From Clostridiales bacterium UBA1775 (GTDB taxonomy: Bacteria > Bacillota > Clostridia > Monoglobales > Firm-18): a DNA stretch of 64,000 nucleotides. The stretch lies in NCBI GenBank assembly GCA_002314595.1, contig DCGP01000041.1, positions 1-64,000 of the forward strand. The letters are read 5' to 3'. The position numbers and the translations under genes are program-made. The stretch's first letter is position 1, and every line of letters begins with the position of its first letter. A model generated the notes under the pieces. That model ran no database searches. It was not told where the DNA came from and was given only the letters and a program-made list of their open reading frames with translations. Below, piece after piece: positions 41,114-49,162 of this stretch.

Positions 41114-42109
41114 CTATATCACATATTCTTGATTATTATATGTACTTTTGTACGCCTTTTCTATATTCTCTGCAATTCTTTTAATAACAGATACACATAC
41201 AGAATTTCCTGCTTGTTTATATAATCTTGCATCACTCACATCGTCAGGAAGTTTATAATTTTTTGGAAATCCTTGAGTATTAAAACACTCTTTGGGTGTC
41301 ATTTTCCTTATACCATTATTCGATTTTATTATGCAAACATTGTGTCCCCCTTCACCTTGATTTGCAGTCAAAGTAGGAACAACCCCACTTTTATTTTTTC
41401 GCACATATTTCCTTCTCCACTGATAAATAGCATTTGGATCGTCCATAGCCTTAACTAATTGTTCATATATATCGCCCTTATACTTTCCCTTAGTATAATA
41501 ATATTTATCATTTACTTTTTCTTCAAAATCAATTATGTCGCTGAGCTTTGTTGTAAGTTCTATTGGCATAGGAAAGCAAAATCTATGATAAACTTCTTCG
41601 TTCTTAAAGGCAACTATGTATATTCTTTCCCTATTTTGTGGAATATTACCATACTCCATTGCATTTAAAACAGAAAACTTAATATAATAGTTTTCTTTTT
41701 CTAACTCTTCAACTATTGTTCTAAAAGTATTGCCGTTATCGTGCCCAACAAGATTTTTTACATTTTCTAAAAATATAATTTGGGGTTGCTTTTTTTTTAT
41801 AATTCTCATAAGTTCAAAAAATAAAATCCCTCTTCCTTTTTTGTCGTTAAACCCCTCTCTGTTACCAGCAATACTGAAAGCTTGACAAGGAAATCCTGCA
41901 AGCATAACATCAAAATCAGGTATTTCTTCCGTTTCAACATTCTTTATATCTCTACAATCCACATTAATATCAAAATTTAACTCAAATGTTTTTACTGGAT
42001 ATTGATCAAATTCATTAGCATAAATTGTTTTAAAAAAACCTGTATTTTCAAACCCCTTATCAATTCCCCCTACACCTGCAAAAAAAGATGCACATTTTAA
42101 TTCTTTCAT
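41114..42109 (-). CDS. Type II DNA (cytosine-5) methyltransferase
   Basis: A methyltransferase of about 331 residues. Motif I is ASFFAGVGGIDKGFENTGF, the catalytic motif IV is AGFPCQAFSIAG with the nucleophilic cysteine, motif VI is FLENVKNL, and motif VIII QNRERIYIV. Motifs IX-X are at RKMTPKECFNTQGFP and YKQAGNSVCVSV. It protects DNA against the adjacent endonuclease. I chose ATG 42109 behind AGGAGGG and a dedicated promoter at 42134-42162; an earlier in-frame ATG at 42205 lies before that promoter. The recognition sequence cannot be read directly. Confidence 0.93.
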   Translation of the reverse strand: MKELKCASFFAGVGGIDKGFENTGFFKTIYANEFDQYPVKTFELNFDINVDCRDIKNVETEEIPDFDVMLAGFPCQAFSIAGNREGFNDKKGRGILFFELMRIIKKKQPQIIFLENVKNLVGHDNGNTFRTIVEELEKENYYIKFSVLNAMEYGNIPQNRERIYIVAFKNEEVYHRFCFPMPIELTTKLSDIIDFEEKVNDKYYYTKGKYKGDIYEQLVKAMDDPNAIYQWRRKYVRKNKSGVVPTLTANQGEGGHNVCIIKSNNGIRKMTPKECFNTQGFPKNYKLPDDVSDARLYKQAGNSVCVSVIKRIAENIEKAYKSTYNNQEYVI

Positions 42110-42133
42110 AGCGTCTTCCCTCCTTACAAATAT

Positions 42134-42162
42134 ATCATACCATAAATCGCGGCGTGCTGCAA
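42134..42162 (-). promoter_or_regulatory. Dedicated SigA-type promoter of the methyltransferase
   Basis: Minus strand TTGCAG (42157-42162), 17 bp and TATGAT (42134-42139), lying between the endonuclease gene and the chosen methyltransferase start. Confidence 0.65.
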
Positions 42163-42178
42163 TATAATTTTTTAAAAA

Positions 42179-42199
42179 GTAGAGATAAAACACTCTACC
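42179..42199 (-). terminator. Terminator between endonuclease and methyltransferase genes
   Basis: On the minus strand GGTAGAG pairs with CTCTAC around a TGTTTTAT loop, followed by TTTTTAAAA. It should end the endonuclease transcript before the methyltransferase promoter. The same bases form one arm of the inverted repeat around the endonuclease gene. Confidence 0.6.
42181..42197 (+). repeat. Inverted repeat flanking the endonuclease gene, left arm
   Basis: AGAGATAAAACACTCTA on the plus strand matches the reverse complement of 42764-42780 at 16 of 17 positions. Confidence 0.7.
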
Positions 42200-42206
42200 T
42201 TTCATA

Positions 42207-42752
42207 TTATTTTCTATTATCCTCTATAATTTTACATTTCCTTATATCAAAGATTATATCCGGAGTCAGATTTTTTGCATTTACAAAAAGTTCTTGAAGA
42301 CTTACGTGCGGTCTTCTTCCTTGGTCCTTTTGTTGTTGAATAGTTTCTTTTTTATTTGCAGGATATTTTCCAAATTTTTTTGAATCTATTTTCAAATCAT
42401 AAATGTATAATTTGTTTTCTTCAAGATTAAATCTTAAAAATACTAGATTATCAAAAACACACTTTGGTCCAAAAGAGGATAAATCTCCTTCAAATCTTGA
42501 AGTTGCTTTAAACTCAATTTTCTTGTTTGTTTTTGGATCTGTTGCATCTCCTGTCTCGTCTCCCCTATTCCACAAATATCCTAAACAATAACATCCCATT
42601 GGCTCGCTAATAGCATCTGGCATATTAATCCCTCTGTGGCTGTTGTTAGAAATATATGTATTCAAGTCTTTCCATTTAAAATAAGCATTGCAAGTCTCAT
42701 CTATCCTTGCATCATCTATTTTTATGTGTCCAAAGTCTTTGTATTTTGGCAT
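42207..42752 (-). CDS. Type II restriction endonuclease (PD-(D/E)XK; possibly Bsp6I-like)
   Basis: A 181-residue protein directly upstream of a cytosine-5 methyltransferase. The segment GDATDPKTNKKIEFKATSRFEGDL gives an Asp and an E-x-K as in PD-(D/E)XK nucleases. The sequence and length recall the Bsp6I family (GCNGC cutters), but that is from memory and uncertain. It has a perfect SigA-type promoter but no good ribosome site: the nearest AGAGG lies ~25 bases before the ATG, inside the inverted repeat. Weak translation would suit a toxic enzyme. Confidence 0.75.
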   Translation of the reverse strand: MPKYKDFGHIKIDDARIDETCNAYFKWKDLNTYISNNSHRGINMPDAISEPMGCYCLGYLWNRGDETGDATDPKTNKKIEFKATSRFEGDLSSFGPKCVFDNLVFLRFNLEENKLYIYDLKIDSKKFGKYPANKKETIQQQKDQGRRPHVSLQELFVNAKNLTPDIIFDIRKCKIIEDNRK

Positions 42753-42763
42753 ATCATACTAAT

Positions 42764-42780
42764 TAGAGTGTTTTACCTCT
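42764..42780 (-). repeat. Inverted repeat flanking the endonuclease gene, right arm
   Basis: On the minus strand AGAGGTAAAACACTCTA; it starts at about the predicted transcription start of the endonuclease mRNA, so it could act as an operator or leader hairpin. Confidence 0.7.
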
Positions 42781-42786
42781 TCTTAT

Positions 42787-42815
42787 ATTATACTATTTAT
42801 TTATTTTAAAATCAA
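42787..42815 (-). promoter_or_regulatory. SigA-type promoter of the endonuclease gene
   Basis: Minus strand TTGATT (42810-42815), 17 bp and a perfect TATAAT (42787-42792). Confidence 0.7.
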
Positions 42816-42833
42816 TATTGTATTTAAAAACTA

Positions 42834-43220
42834 TTAACTTAACATACTTTTATGTGGTCTGCACTATTTTTACACACCTTGGGGCAGGAAAAATTGTTGC
42901 AGAATGGACAAACCTCAAAGTTTACGTCCCGAAGGCGTATGCGATACGCCGAGGGTGTGGTTTGTCCATAACATAAAATGTTAAAAAAGAAAAACGCAAG
43001 GTTTACTTGCGTTTTCTCAAAAATTACTAACTTAATTATTAACTTAACAAACTTTTATATGGTCTGCACTATTTTTACACACCTTGGGGTAGGAAAAATT
43101 GTTGCAGAATGGACAAACCTCAAAGTTTACGTCCCGAAGGCGTATGCGATACGCCGAGGGTGTGGTTTGTCCGTAACATAAAATGTTAATTTTATGTGGT
43201 CTGCACTATTTTTACACACC
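42834..43220. repeat. Structured intergenic repeat, tandem copies B1 and B2 plus a partial third
   Basis: Two ~150-bp copies (42834-42983 and 43039-43188) are almost identical and spaced 205 bp apart; a third is cut off at 43190-43220. Each holds an outer stem GGACAAACC / GGTTTGTCC (42906-42914 with 42959-42967 in copy 1) and an inner hairpin GGCGTAT-GCG-ATACGCC. Between the copies is a terminator-like stem AAAACGCAAG / CTTGCGTTTT (42991-43015). Parts match the repeat at 15786-16020. A 67-codon frame across it consists of repeat sequence and is not called. Confidence 0.85.
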
Positions 43221-43225
43221 AAAGC

Positions 43226-43777
43226 TTATTTGAAATATCTTTTTAGCATACCCTCAAAGCCCTTACCATGACGAGCTTCGTCTTTTGCCATTTCGTGAAC
43301 TGTGTCATGGATTGCATCGTAGCCAAGCTCCTTAGCTTTCTTTGCAAGCTCTAATTTACCTGCTGTTGCGCCACATTCAGCCTCTGAACGAAGTTCAAGA
43401 TTTTTCTTTGTTGATGGAGTAACAACTTCACCTAAAAGCTCTGCAAATTTAGCTGCGTGTTCTGCCTCTTCCAAAGCTGCTTGTAGGTAGAAAGCACCAA
43501 CTTCAGGATAACCTTCCCTAATAGCTTGACGGCTCATAGCAATATACATACCAACCTCTGTGCATTCGCCTTCAAAGTTAGCCTTTAAGCCCATATATAC
43601 TTCAGGGTCAACCTTATCCTTTGCGCCAACACCTATAACGTGTTCGCACACAAAGTTTAATGAGCCTTCTTCCATAACTGTAAATTTAGCACCGGGAACA
43701 CCACATTGTGGGCATTTTTCCGGAGCTGAATCTCCCTCGTGAACATATCCACAAACCGGACATACAAATTTTTTCAT
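43226..43777 (-). CDS. Reverse rubrerythrin (peroxide/oxygen defence)
   Basis: A 183-residue protein with an N-terminal rubredoxin-like iron site ([21 protein letters not shown], residues 5-25) followed by a ferritin-like di-iron domain ([41 protein letters not shown]). This domain order is reversed relative to classic rubrerythrin, as in the clostridial reverse rubrerythrins that reduce H2O2 and O2 with NADH-derived electrons. It lies 60 bp downstream of perR on the same strand, consistent with PerR control. AGGAGG precedes the ATG. Confidence 0.93.
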   Translation of the reverse strand: MKKFVCPVCGYVHEGDSAPEKCPQCGVPGAKFTVMEEGSLNFVCEHVIGVGAKDKVDPEVYMGLKANFEGECTEVGMYIAMSRQAIREGYPEVGAFYLQAALEEAEHAAKFAELLGEVVTPSTKKNLELRSEAECGATAGKLELAKKAKELGYDAIHDTVHEMAKDEARHGKGFEGMLKRYFK

Positions 43778-43837
43778 AATTAAATCCTCCTTAAAATTTT
43801 TATTTTAATAATAGTTTTTATTACTATTTATTATTGA

Positions 43838-44224
43838 TTAGCTTTTACACTTGTTGCAAAGTCCATAGAACATTAGGCTGTGTGTATCAACCTTGCCCCC
43901 TGATTCCTCCTCAACATCTGCGTAAATATCTGTATCAAGCTCTATTTCAAGGTCTATTAGCTTGCCACAGTTTTTGCAAATAAAATGAGAGTGCTGTTCC
44001 ATAATACCGTCGTACCTAACAGATTCGCCATCGCCGGATATTTTGGAGATTTCCCCTATATCTGCCAACATACCAAGGTTGCGATATACAGTACCCAAAC
44101 TAATATGTGGGTATTCCCGTTTTAAGTCTGCATATAACTGTTCTGCTGTGGGGTGGTCTTTTCGGTTTTTAATCATTTCCTTTATTGCCTCACGTTGTCT
44201 GCTAAACTTGACACTGCTTGACAT
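43838..44224 (-). CDS. perR: Peroxide-responsive repressor PerR (Fur family)
   Basis: A Fur-family regulator of about 128 residues. The winged HTH (RQREAIKEMIKNRKDHPTAEQLYADL and SLGTVYRNLGMLADIGEI) precedes the metal domain with MEQHSHFICKNCGKLIDLE and a C-terminal CNKC; the two CxxC pairs hold structural zinc. Gene context with reverse rubrerythrin argues for PerR rather than Fur or Zur. I chose ATG 44224 behind GAGGTGATTG; an in-frame ATG at 44290 coincides with the promoter -35 box. Confidence 0.88.
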   Translation of the reverse strand: MSSSVKFSRQREAIKEMIKNRKDHPTAEQLYADLKREYPHISLGTVYRNLGMLADIGEISKISGDGESVRYDGIMEQHSHFICKNCGKLIDLEIELDTDIYADVEEESGGKVDTHSLMFYGLCNKCKS

Positions 44225-44250
44225 TTCAATCACCTCATATTCAGTAATAG

Positions 44251-44290
44251 TTCCTATTATTATAATATCACATATTTTTTTAAATTGCAA
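44251..44290 (-). promoter_or_regulatory. perR promoter with candidate PerR box
   Basis: Minus strand TTGCAA (44285-44290), 17 bp and TATTAT (44262-44267). Overlapping the -10, TTATAATAATAGGAA (44251-44265) matches the PerR box TTATAATNATTATAA at 11 of 14 defined positions, suggesting autoregulation. Confidence 0.5.
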
Positions 44291-44367
44291 GAGTTTTTTA
44301 AAAAAACTTGAAAAAATTTTTTATTTGTACTATAATTGTAATTGAATTTACTAAAAGGAGCAATATT

Positions 44368-45249
44368 GTGAAAAAAATTTCTGCTTTACTTATTATATTA
44401 TCCGGATTTTTGTGGGGCATAATGGGTATATTTACAAAAATAATGGAAGGTATTGGGTTTTCAAGCCCTCAAACCTCCTGTGTACGACTTTGTGTTACCA
44501 CTATTGCAATGGGTATTTTAATATTTTTTAAAGATAAGTCAATGTTTAAATTTGAGATTAAAAATATATACATATTTATTTTAAATGGTGTAATTTCCGT
44601 CTATGGAATGAGTACCCTTTACCTATACACAATAGTACATACATCACTTTCCACTGCATCAATTTTGCTATATACCTCACCTATTTGGGTGATTTTAATA
44701 TCTACAATATTTTTGCATGAGAAAATCACATGGCAAAAGGCAGTTGCCGTTGTATCTGCATTTATAGGCTGTGTTATAGTTTCAGGCATGGGCAATTCGT
44801 CAAATGCAGGGCTATTTTTCATTCTAACAGGCATAGGTGGAGGAATATCCTACGGACTATATAGTATATTCGGAAGCATTGCACTTAAAAAGTATCACCC
44901 ATATACTTTAACATTTTATTCATTTTTATTTGCATCAATAACGGCACTTATTGCAACACCTCCTGCCGGAATTGTGCAAGTAGTCAGTGCATCGTCAAAT
45001 GTTTGGTATACCATAGGTATTATGGTGGCAACCGGTATCGAAACTGCATTTTTGCCATTTTTAGTTTATACTATGGGATTAAAGGGTACAGAGCCGGGCA
45101 AGGCTGCAATTATGGCTTGTGTTGACCCAATGGTTGCAACAATAACAGGCTTTTTTGTATATGGTCAAAAGGCTTCCATACTTGGTATAGCCTTTATATT
45201 ATTTGCAGTATTGTTAGTAAACAACTTTGGCATAAGGGCAAAGAAATAG
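44368..45249 (+). CDS. EamA/DMT-family permease
   Basis: A 293-residue membrane protein with ten predicted helices in two EamA halves. The first half starts KKISALLIILSGFLWGIMGIFTK and the second contains GGGISYGLYSIFGSIALKKYHP. These transporters usually export amino acids or metabolites; the substrate is unknown. The start is GTG 44368 behind AAAGGAG; an upstream in-frame ATG at 44308 has no ribosome site. It diverges from perR and ends at a terminator shared with the zinc transporter gene. Confidence 0.85.
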   Translation: MKKISALLIILSGFLWGIMGIFTKIMEGIGFSSPQTSCVRLCVTTIAMGILIFFKDKSMFKFEIKNIYIFILNGVISVYGMSTLYLYTIVHTSLSTASILLYTSPIWVILISTIFLHEKITWQKAVAVVSAFIGCVIVSGMGNSSNAGLFFILTGIGGGISYGLYSIFGSIALKKYHPYTLTFYSFLFASITALIATPPAGIVQVVSASSNVWYTIGIMVATGIETAFLPFLVYTMGLKGTEPGKAAIMACVDPMVATITGFFVYGQKASILGIAFILFAVLLVNNFGIRAKK

Positions 45250-45260
45250 CATATTTTGCC

Positions 45261-45330
45261 TTGGTTTGTCCAATCTGCACTATTTCATAAAATACAAAAG
45301 GAGTTGTAGCATTTTGCTACAGCTCCTTTT
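45261..45330. repeat. Intergenic repeat, fragment C, with bidirectional terminator
   Basis: At 45261-45284 the plus strand reads GTTTGTCCAATCTGCACTAT, the reverse complement of the dyad arm region in copy A. Ten bases later a 15-bp stem (45296-45310 with 45316-45330) matches the terminator after recO almost exactly. The order terminator-repeat is the same as in copy A, in opposite orientation. The hairpin serves both the EamA gene and the convergent zinc transporter. Confidence 0.65.
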
Positions 45331-46217
45331 TAATGATGATGATGGTGGTGATGCTTCGGACTTTTATGAATCTTACATTCTTCCTCGTTACACTTTTCGT
45401 CTACACCTTCAAATTCAACTGTTGTATGGCATATACCGTGTTCGGAAAGCTCTTCCTTAACTTCTTTTTTAACCTTTTGTTGGTCGCCGTCGGTAACAAT
45501 GTGCATAGTTGCATAATTATTAAAACCATCCATACTCCAAATGTGGATATGATGCACATCTTTTACATCGCTTATTTTTAAAATATGCTCTTTTAATTGG
45601 TTAATATCAATACTGCTTGGTGTTTTTTCAAGGAAAATATCCAACACCTCTTTAAGATTTTTAACTGCATTAACCAAAATAAATACTGATACACAAATGG
45701 ACATTATAGGGTCAATAACAGAAATGTCGGTAAACCTCATAATTATTGCACCGATTAGCACAACTGCCCAGCCTAACACGTCTTCAAGCATATGAAGATT
45801 AACTGCCTTTTGGTTTAATGAGTCCCCTTTGTGAGTTATTTTTGCAGCTATGAAGTTTATAATCAAACCAAATACTGCAAAAATTATCATACCGTTGTAA
45901 TTTATTTTAACCGGGTTTAAAAGCCTTAAAACAGAATTGTATATTACTATTACAGAGCCTGCCAAAAGCACAGTTGTGGTAACTACACTGCCCAAAACAG
46001 AGTAACGACCATACCCATAGGTGTAAACTTCGTTAGGCTTGTTTTTGCTTTTTCGTTCTAATCCATAGGATATGCCTATGCTTACTGCGTCCCCTAAATC
46101 GTGAACGGCATCTGACATAATGGCAACACTTCCAATAAATGCACCACCTACAAATTCAAATATTGAAAAACATATATTTAAAACAAATGCTATTAAAATG
46201 TTTTTATCTGTTTTCAT
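45330..46217 (-). CDS. Cation diffusion facilitator (zinc efflux) with polyhistidine tail
   Basis: A 295-residue CDF-family antiporter with six transmembrane helices. Metal-site motifs HDLGD (from His39) and HMLED in the fifth helix mark the H-x3-D pairs of zinc-type CDF proteins. The C-terminal cytoplasmic ferredoxin-like domain includes VHHIHIWSMDG. The protein ends in KSPKHHHHHHH, a natural run of seven histidines that may capture Zn or a related ion. The stop codon sits at the end of the shared terminator. The DUF5662 gene lies just upstream. Confidence 0.93.
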   Translation of the reverse strand: MKTDKNILIAFVLNICFSIFEFVGGAFIGSVAIMSDAVHDLGDAVSIGISYGLERKSKNKPNEVYTYGYGRYSVLGSVVTTTVLLAGSVIVIYNSVLRLLNPVKINYNGMIIFAVFGLIINFIAAKITHKGDSLNQKAVNLHMLEDVLGWAVVLIGAIIMRFTDISVIDPIMSICVSVFILVNAVKNLKEVLDIFLEKTPSSIDINQLKEHILKISDVKDVHHIHIWSMDGFNNYATMHIVTDGDQQKVKKEVKEELSEHGICHTTVEFEGVDEKCNEEECKIHKSPKHHHHHHH

Positions 46218-46231
46218 AAAGCACCTTCAAA

Positions 46232-46768
46232 TCAATACTTTTTGTCTTTCAGCATATTGCGAACTTCCCTAAATGCCTCGTCCTCTCCACAGTCCTTTAA
46301 GGTTGTTAAAAACTGCTTTAACTTTATTGAAGTTTCAATGTGCATGGCATACTGTGCCATACCTCTTTCATAATATAGCAATGGGTGAGCATCGGTATAG
46401 TTTTCACCTTGGTAAATTTTACTTGCAGCCACTCGGTCGCAAAACATTTCTGCCAAGTACCTTGGCGGCATCTTAACCGGACTCATCTTTTTAGTTTGAG
46501 GGTTATAGTCTGTCCAATATTCAAAATGATGCTTGTTTCTGCCCTTGTGGTGCATCCAAGCATAAGAAAAGCCGTAATCTGCCCTTTCCCCTTCATTGGG
46601 ACTGCGTTTGCCTGTATAATATTTTGCACCCTTTAAAAATTCTGTTAATGAATATTTAGACAAATCGTGAAAAAGCCCTTGAAAAAGTATCCCAGCTTTG
46701 GAGCAATGCTTAATAACCATATGTCTGTGTTTAGTTATTGTTTTAAAATGACCTAAAACCTTATTCAT
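46232..46768 (-). CDS. DUF5662 family protein
   Basis: A 178-residue protein rich in conserved histidines (HFKTITKHRHMVIKHC, GLFHDLSKYSLTEF, WMHHKGRNKHHFEYW). The HDLSKYS and HHKxRNxHH patterns are typical of DUF5662. The HD-like histidine spacing suggests a metal-dependent enzyme, but no activity is established. It lies between galE and the zinc transporter on the same strand with gaps of 14 and 11 bp, so the three are likely co-transcribed. Confidence 0.85.
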   Translation of the reverse strand: MNKVLGHFKTITKHRHMVIKHCSKAGILFQGLFHDLSKYSLTEFLKGAKYYTGKRSPNEGERADYGFSYAWMHHKGRNKHHFEYWTDYNPQTKKMSPVKMPPRYLAEMFCDRVAASKIYQGENYTDAHPLLYYERGMAQYAMHIETSIKLKQFLTTLKDCGEDEAFREVRNMLKDKKY

Positions 46769-46779
46769 AAAGCTATCCT

Positions 46780-47790
46780 CTATCTGTATCCGTTTGGATT
46801 TTTACTTTGCCAATTCCAAGTATCTCTGCACATATCATCAAGGGTTTTTTCTGCTACAAAGCCAAGCTCTTCCCTTGCCTTTGTTGGGTCTGCATAGCAG
46901 GTTGAAATATCTCCCGGGCGCCTTGGAGCAATTTTGTAGTTAATATCGTGCCCACAAGCCTTTGAAAACGCCTTTACAATATCCATAACGCTGTATCCCT
47001 TGCCTGTTCCAACATTATATGTAACTACACCTACGTTGTTTGTAATCTTTTCAACTGCCTTAACGTGAGCATTTGCAAGGTCAACTACGTGAATATAGTC
47101 CCTAACACCTGTGCCGTCAGGTGTGTCATAGTCGTTTCCGAACACAGACAAACATTCAAGCTTGCCGATTGCAACCTTTGAAATATATGGTAATAAATTA
47201 TTCGGAATACCGTTAGGGTCTTCGCCGATTTCACCACTTGAATGAGCACCGATTGGATTAAAATACCTTAACAAAGCAATATCCCATTGATTGTCGGAAA
47301 CATATAAATCCCTAAAAATTTCTTCAATAAACAGTTTTGTTCTGCCATAAGGGTTAGTTGCGTGTAATGGTGAATTTTCGGTAATCGGAATAATTTCCGG
47401 GTCCCCATATACAGTTGCAGACGAACTAAACACAATTTTCTTAACATTGTGTTTGGACATAATATCACATAAATTAAGTGTGCCTGTAATGTTATTATGG
47501 TAATACCTTAAAGGCATTGCCACACTTTCGCCTACTGCCTTTAAACCGGCAAAATGAATAACTGCATCTATTTTATTTTCTTCAAATACTCTGTTTGTTT
47601 CCTCATAATTTAACAAGTCGACTTTGTAAAATTTAAAGTCCTTGCCTGTGATTTTTTTAACTCTGTTTAAAGACTCCTCACAGCTGTTATCCAAATTGTC
47701 TAAAACCACAATGCTATGTCCTGCCTCTAATAATTGAACACAAGTATGGCTACCTATGTAACCTGCTCCACCTGTTACTAAAATATTCAT
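46780..47790 (-). CDS. galE: UDP-glucose 4-epimerase
   Basis: A 337-residue short-chain-type epimerase that interconverts UDP-glucose and UDP-galactose. The NAD site is [13 protein letters not shown], the catalytic segment is SSSATVYG followed by [11 protein letters not shown] (YxxxK), and [17 protein letters not shown] is GalE-specific. ATG 47790 or 47793 can start the gene; GGGAG lies suitably upstream of both. No Leloir partners are beside it, so its main role may be supplying UDP-galactose for surface polysaccharide. Confidence 0.94.
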   Translation of the reverse strand: MNILVTGGAGYIGSHTCVQLLEAGHSIVVLDNLDNSCEESLNRVKKITGKDFKFYKVDLLNYEETNRVFEENKIDAVIHFAGLKAVGESVAMPLRYYHNNITGTLNLCDIMSKHNVKKIVFSSSATVYGDPEIIPITENSPLHATNPYGRTKLFIEEIFRDLYVSDNQWDIALLRYFNPIGAHSSGEIGEDPNGIPNNLLPYISKVAIGKLECLSVFGNDYDTPDGTGVRDYIHVVDLANAHVKAVEKITNNVGVVTYNVGTGKGYSVMDIVKAFSKACGHDINYKIAPRRPGDISTCYADPTKAREELGFVAEKTLDDMCRDTWNWQSKNPNGYR

Positions 47791-47913
47791 CATATCAACT
47801 CCCATATATTATATAGTATAATTTTAATACAAAAACTTAAAATAGTCAACTTGAAATAACTTAAAATCTGTGGTAAAATTAAATAAACATTCACTGTAAA
47901 GAAGGTAACAAAT

Positions 47914-48384
47914 ATGGAAATAAAAACAAACGTAATGAGAATATTAGACAAAGCTAAAATCAATTATACTCCCCATTTTTACAACAATGATGACGGAAAA
48001 ATTGACGGAGTAACAGTAGCAGAGAAAATCGGCAAAGATGTAAACTGCGTTTTTAAAACCTTGGTTACCAAAAACGGCAGAGATTTTTTCGTATTTGTAG
48101 TGCCTGTTCACAAGGAATTAAACCTTAAAAAATGCGCCAAGGCAGTTGGTCAAAAGTCTGTGGAAATGATACACGTTGCAGACATTAACAAGGCAACAGG
48201 GTATATTAGGGGAGGTTGTTCCCCAATCGGTATGAAAAAACAATATGTAACCGTTGTAGACGTAACTGCACTAAATTGCGAAACCATCACATTTAGTGGG
48301 GGCAAAATCGGAACACAGGTTGAAATAAATCCAAAGGATTTAGAAGCTATTGTTCCCCTAACCTTTCAATCAATTACAGATTAA
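47914..48384 (+). CDS. ybaK: Cys-tRNA(Pro) deacylase (YbaK/EbsC)
   Basis: A 156-residue YbaK-domain protein that hydrolyses mischarged Cys-tRNA-Pro. The sequence VFKTLVTKNGRDFFVFVVPVHKELNLKKCAKAVGQKSVEM and GYIRGGCSPIGMKKQY is characteristic of the bacterial deacylase. GAAGGTAAC supplies a ribosome site. It is the first gene of a plus-strand run ending with holA and is 11 bp ahead of a TIM-barrel protein gene. Confidence 0.93.
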   Translation: MEIKTNVMRILDKAKINYTPHFYNNDDGKIDGVTVAEKIGKDVNCVFKTLVTKNGRDFFVFVVPVHKELNLKKCAKAVGQKSVEMIHVADINKATGYIRGGCSPIGMKKQYVTVVDVTALNCETITFSGGKIGTQVEINPKDLEAIVPLTFQSITD

Positions 48385-48395
48385 GGAGCTTTAAT

Positions 48396-49157
48396 ATGAA
48401 TATTGGTCTTGTTTCCGTTACATTTAGAAGGTTATCACCAAAGGAAATAGTTGAGGCGTGTATAAATGCCAAAATTGATTATATTGAATGGGGTAGTGAT
48501 ATTCATATACCTCCTATGGATATTGAAAATGCCAAGTCAGTTAAAAATTTAACCTGTGAAAACGGCATAAAAATATCTTCGTACAGTACGTATTTTTATG
48601 CAGGAGAATACGAAAGCCCGGAGGAAGAATTTAAACCGTATTTAAACTGTGCCTGTGCTTTGAATGTGCCTGTAATACGAATGTGGGCAGGTAGGAAATC
48701 TCCCACAATAGCAGACGAGGAATACTACAACAAAGTTGCAAGTCAATTAAAAATTGTATGTAAAATGGCAGAGGAAAAGGGCATTACAATCGGACTTGAA
48801 TGCCACGGTAACTGCCTAACGGAAACCAAGGACAGTTGCCTTAAAATACTTTCTATGGCAGATTGCCCAAACCTTAAAATGTATTGGCAGCCTGACTTTG
48901 TTCGCAGAAGCCACAAGGAAAATATCGATTATTTAAAGGCAATTTTGGATAATGTTATTATTATTCACACATTTTACTGGGACAATGAGCGAAACAGGTT
49001 CCCATTAGCAGAAGGCGAAGGGCAATGGCTTGACTATGTTAAAATATTAGAGTCTAAAAAGGATATAAAATATTCCTTGGAATTTGTACCAAATGATGAT
49101 GTCTCTTTGTTAAAGAGGGAGACAGACACCTTAAAAAGATTTTTAAAACAGAGGTAA
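48396..49157 (+). CDS. Sugar phosphate isomerase/epimerase-like TIM-barrel protein
   Basis: A 253-residue AP_endonuc_2-fold protein. It shows INAKIDYIEWGSDIH, the metal-site-like TIGLECHGNCLTET, MYWQPDF and VIIIHTFYW. The family includes isomerases and epimerases of sugars and endonuclease IV, and this member's substrate is unknown. It is distinct from the paralogue at 39208-40056. AAGGAGC lies before the ATG. comEC follows after 5 bp. Confidence 0.83.
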   Translation: MNIGLVSVTFRRLSPKEIVEACINAKIDYIEWGSDIHIPPMDIENAKSVKNLTCENGIKISSYSTYFYAGEYESPEEEFKPYLNCACALNVPVIRMWAGRKSPTIADEEYYNKVASQLKIVCKMAEEKGITIGLECHGNCLTETKDSCLKILSMADCPNLKMYWQPDFVRRSHKENIDYLKAILDNVIIIHTFYWDNERNRFPLAEGEGQWLDYVKILESKKDIKYSLEFVPNDDVSLLKRETDTLKRFLKQR

Positions 49158-49162
49158 AATAT

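Noticed and set aside
42978..43181. 67-codon plus-strand frame near the restriction-modification genes
   Set aside because: It runs through the hairpin and repeat units; no ribosome site and no protein-like composition.
41114..43220. Prophage or full genomic island around the restriction-modification genes
   Set aside because: No integrase, tRNA or phage genes lie nearby; the flanks are ordinary chromosomal genes.
45333..45581. 82-codon plus-strand frame starting MMMMVVM
   Set aside because: It is the complement of the polyhistidine-coding end of the zinc transporter gene.
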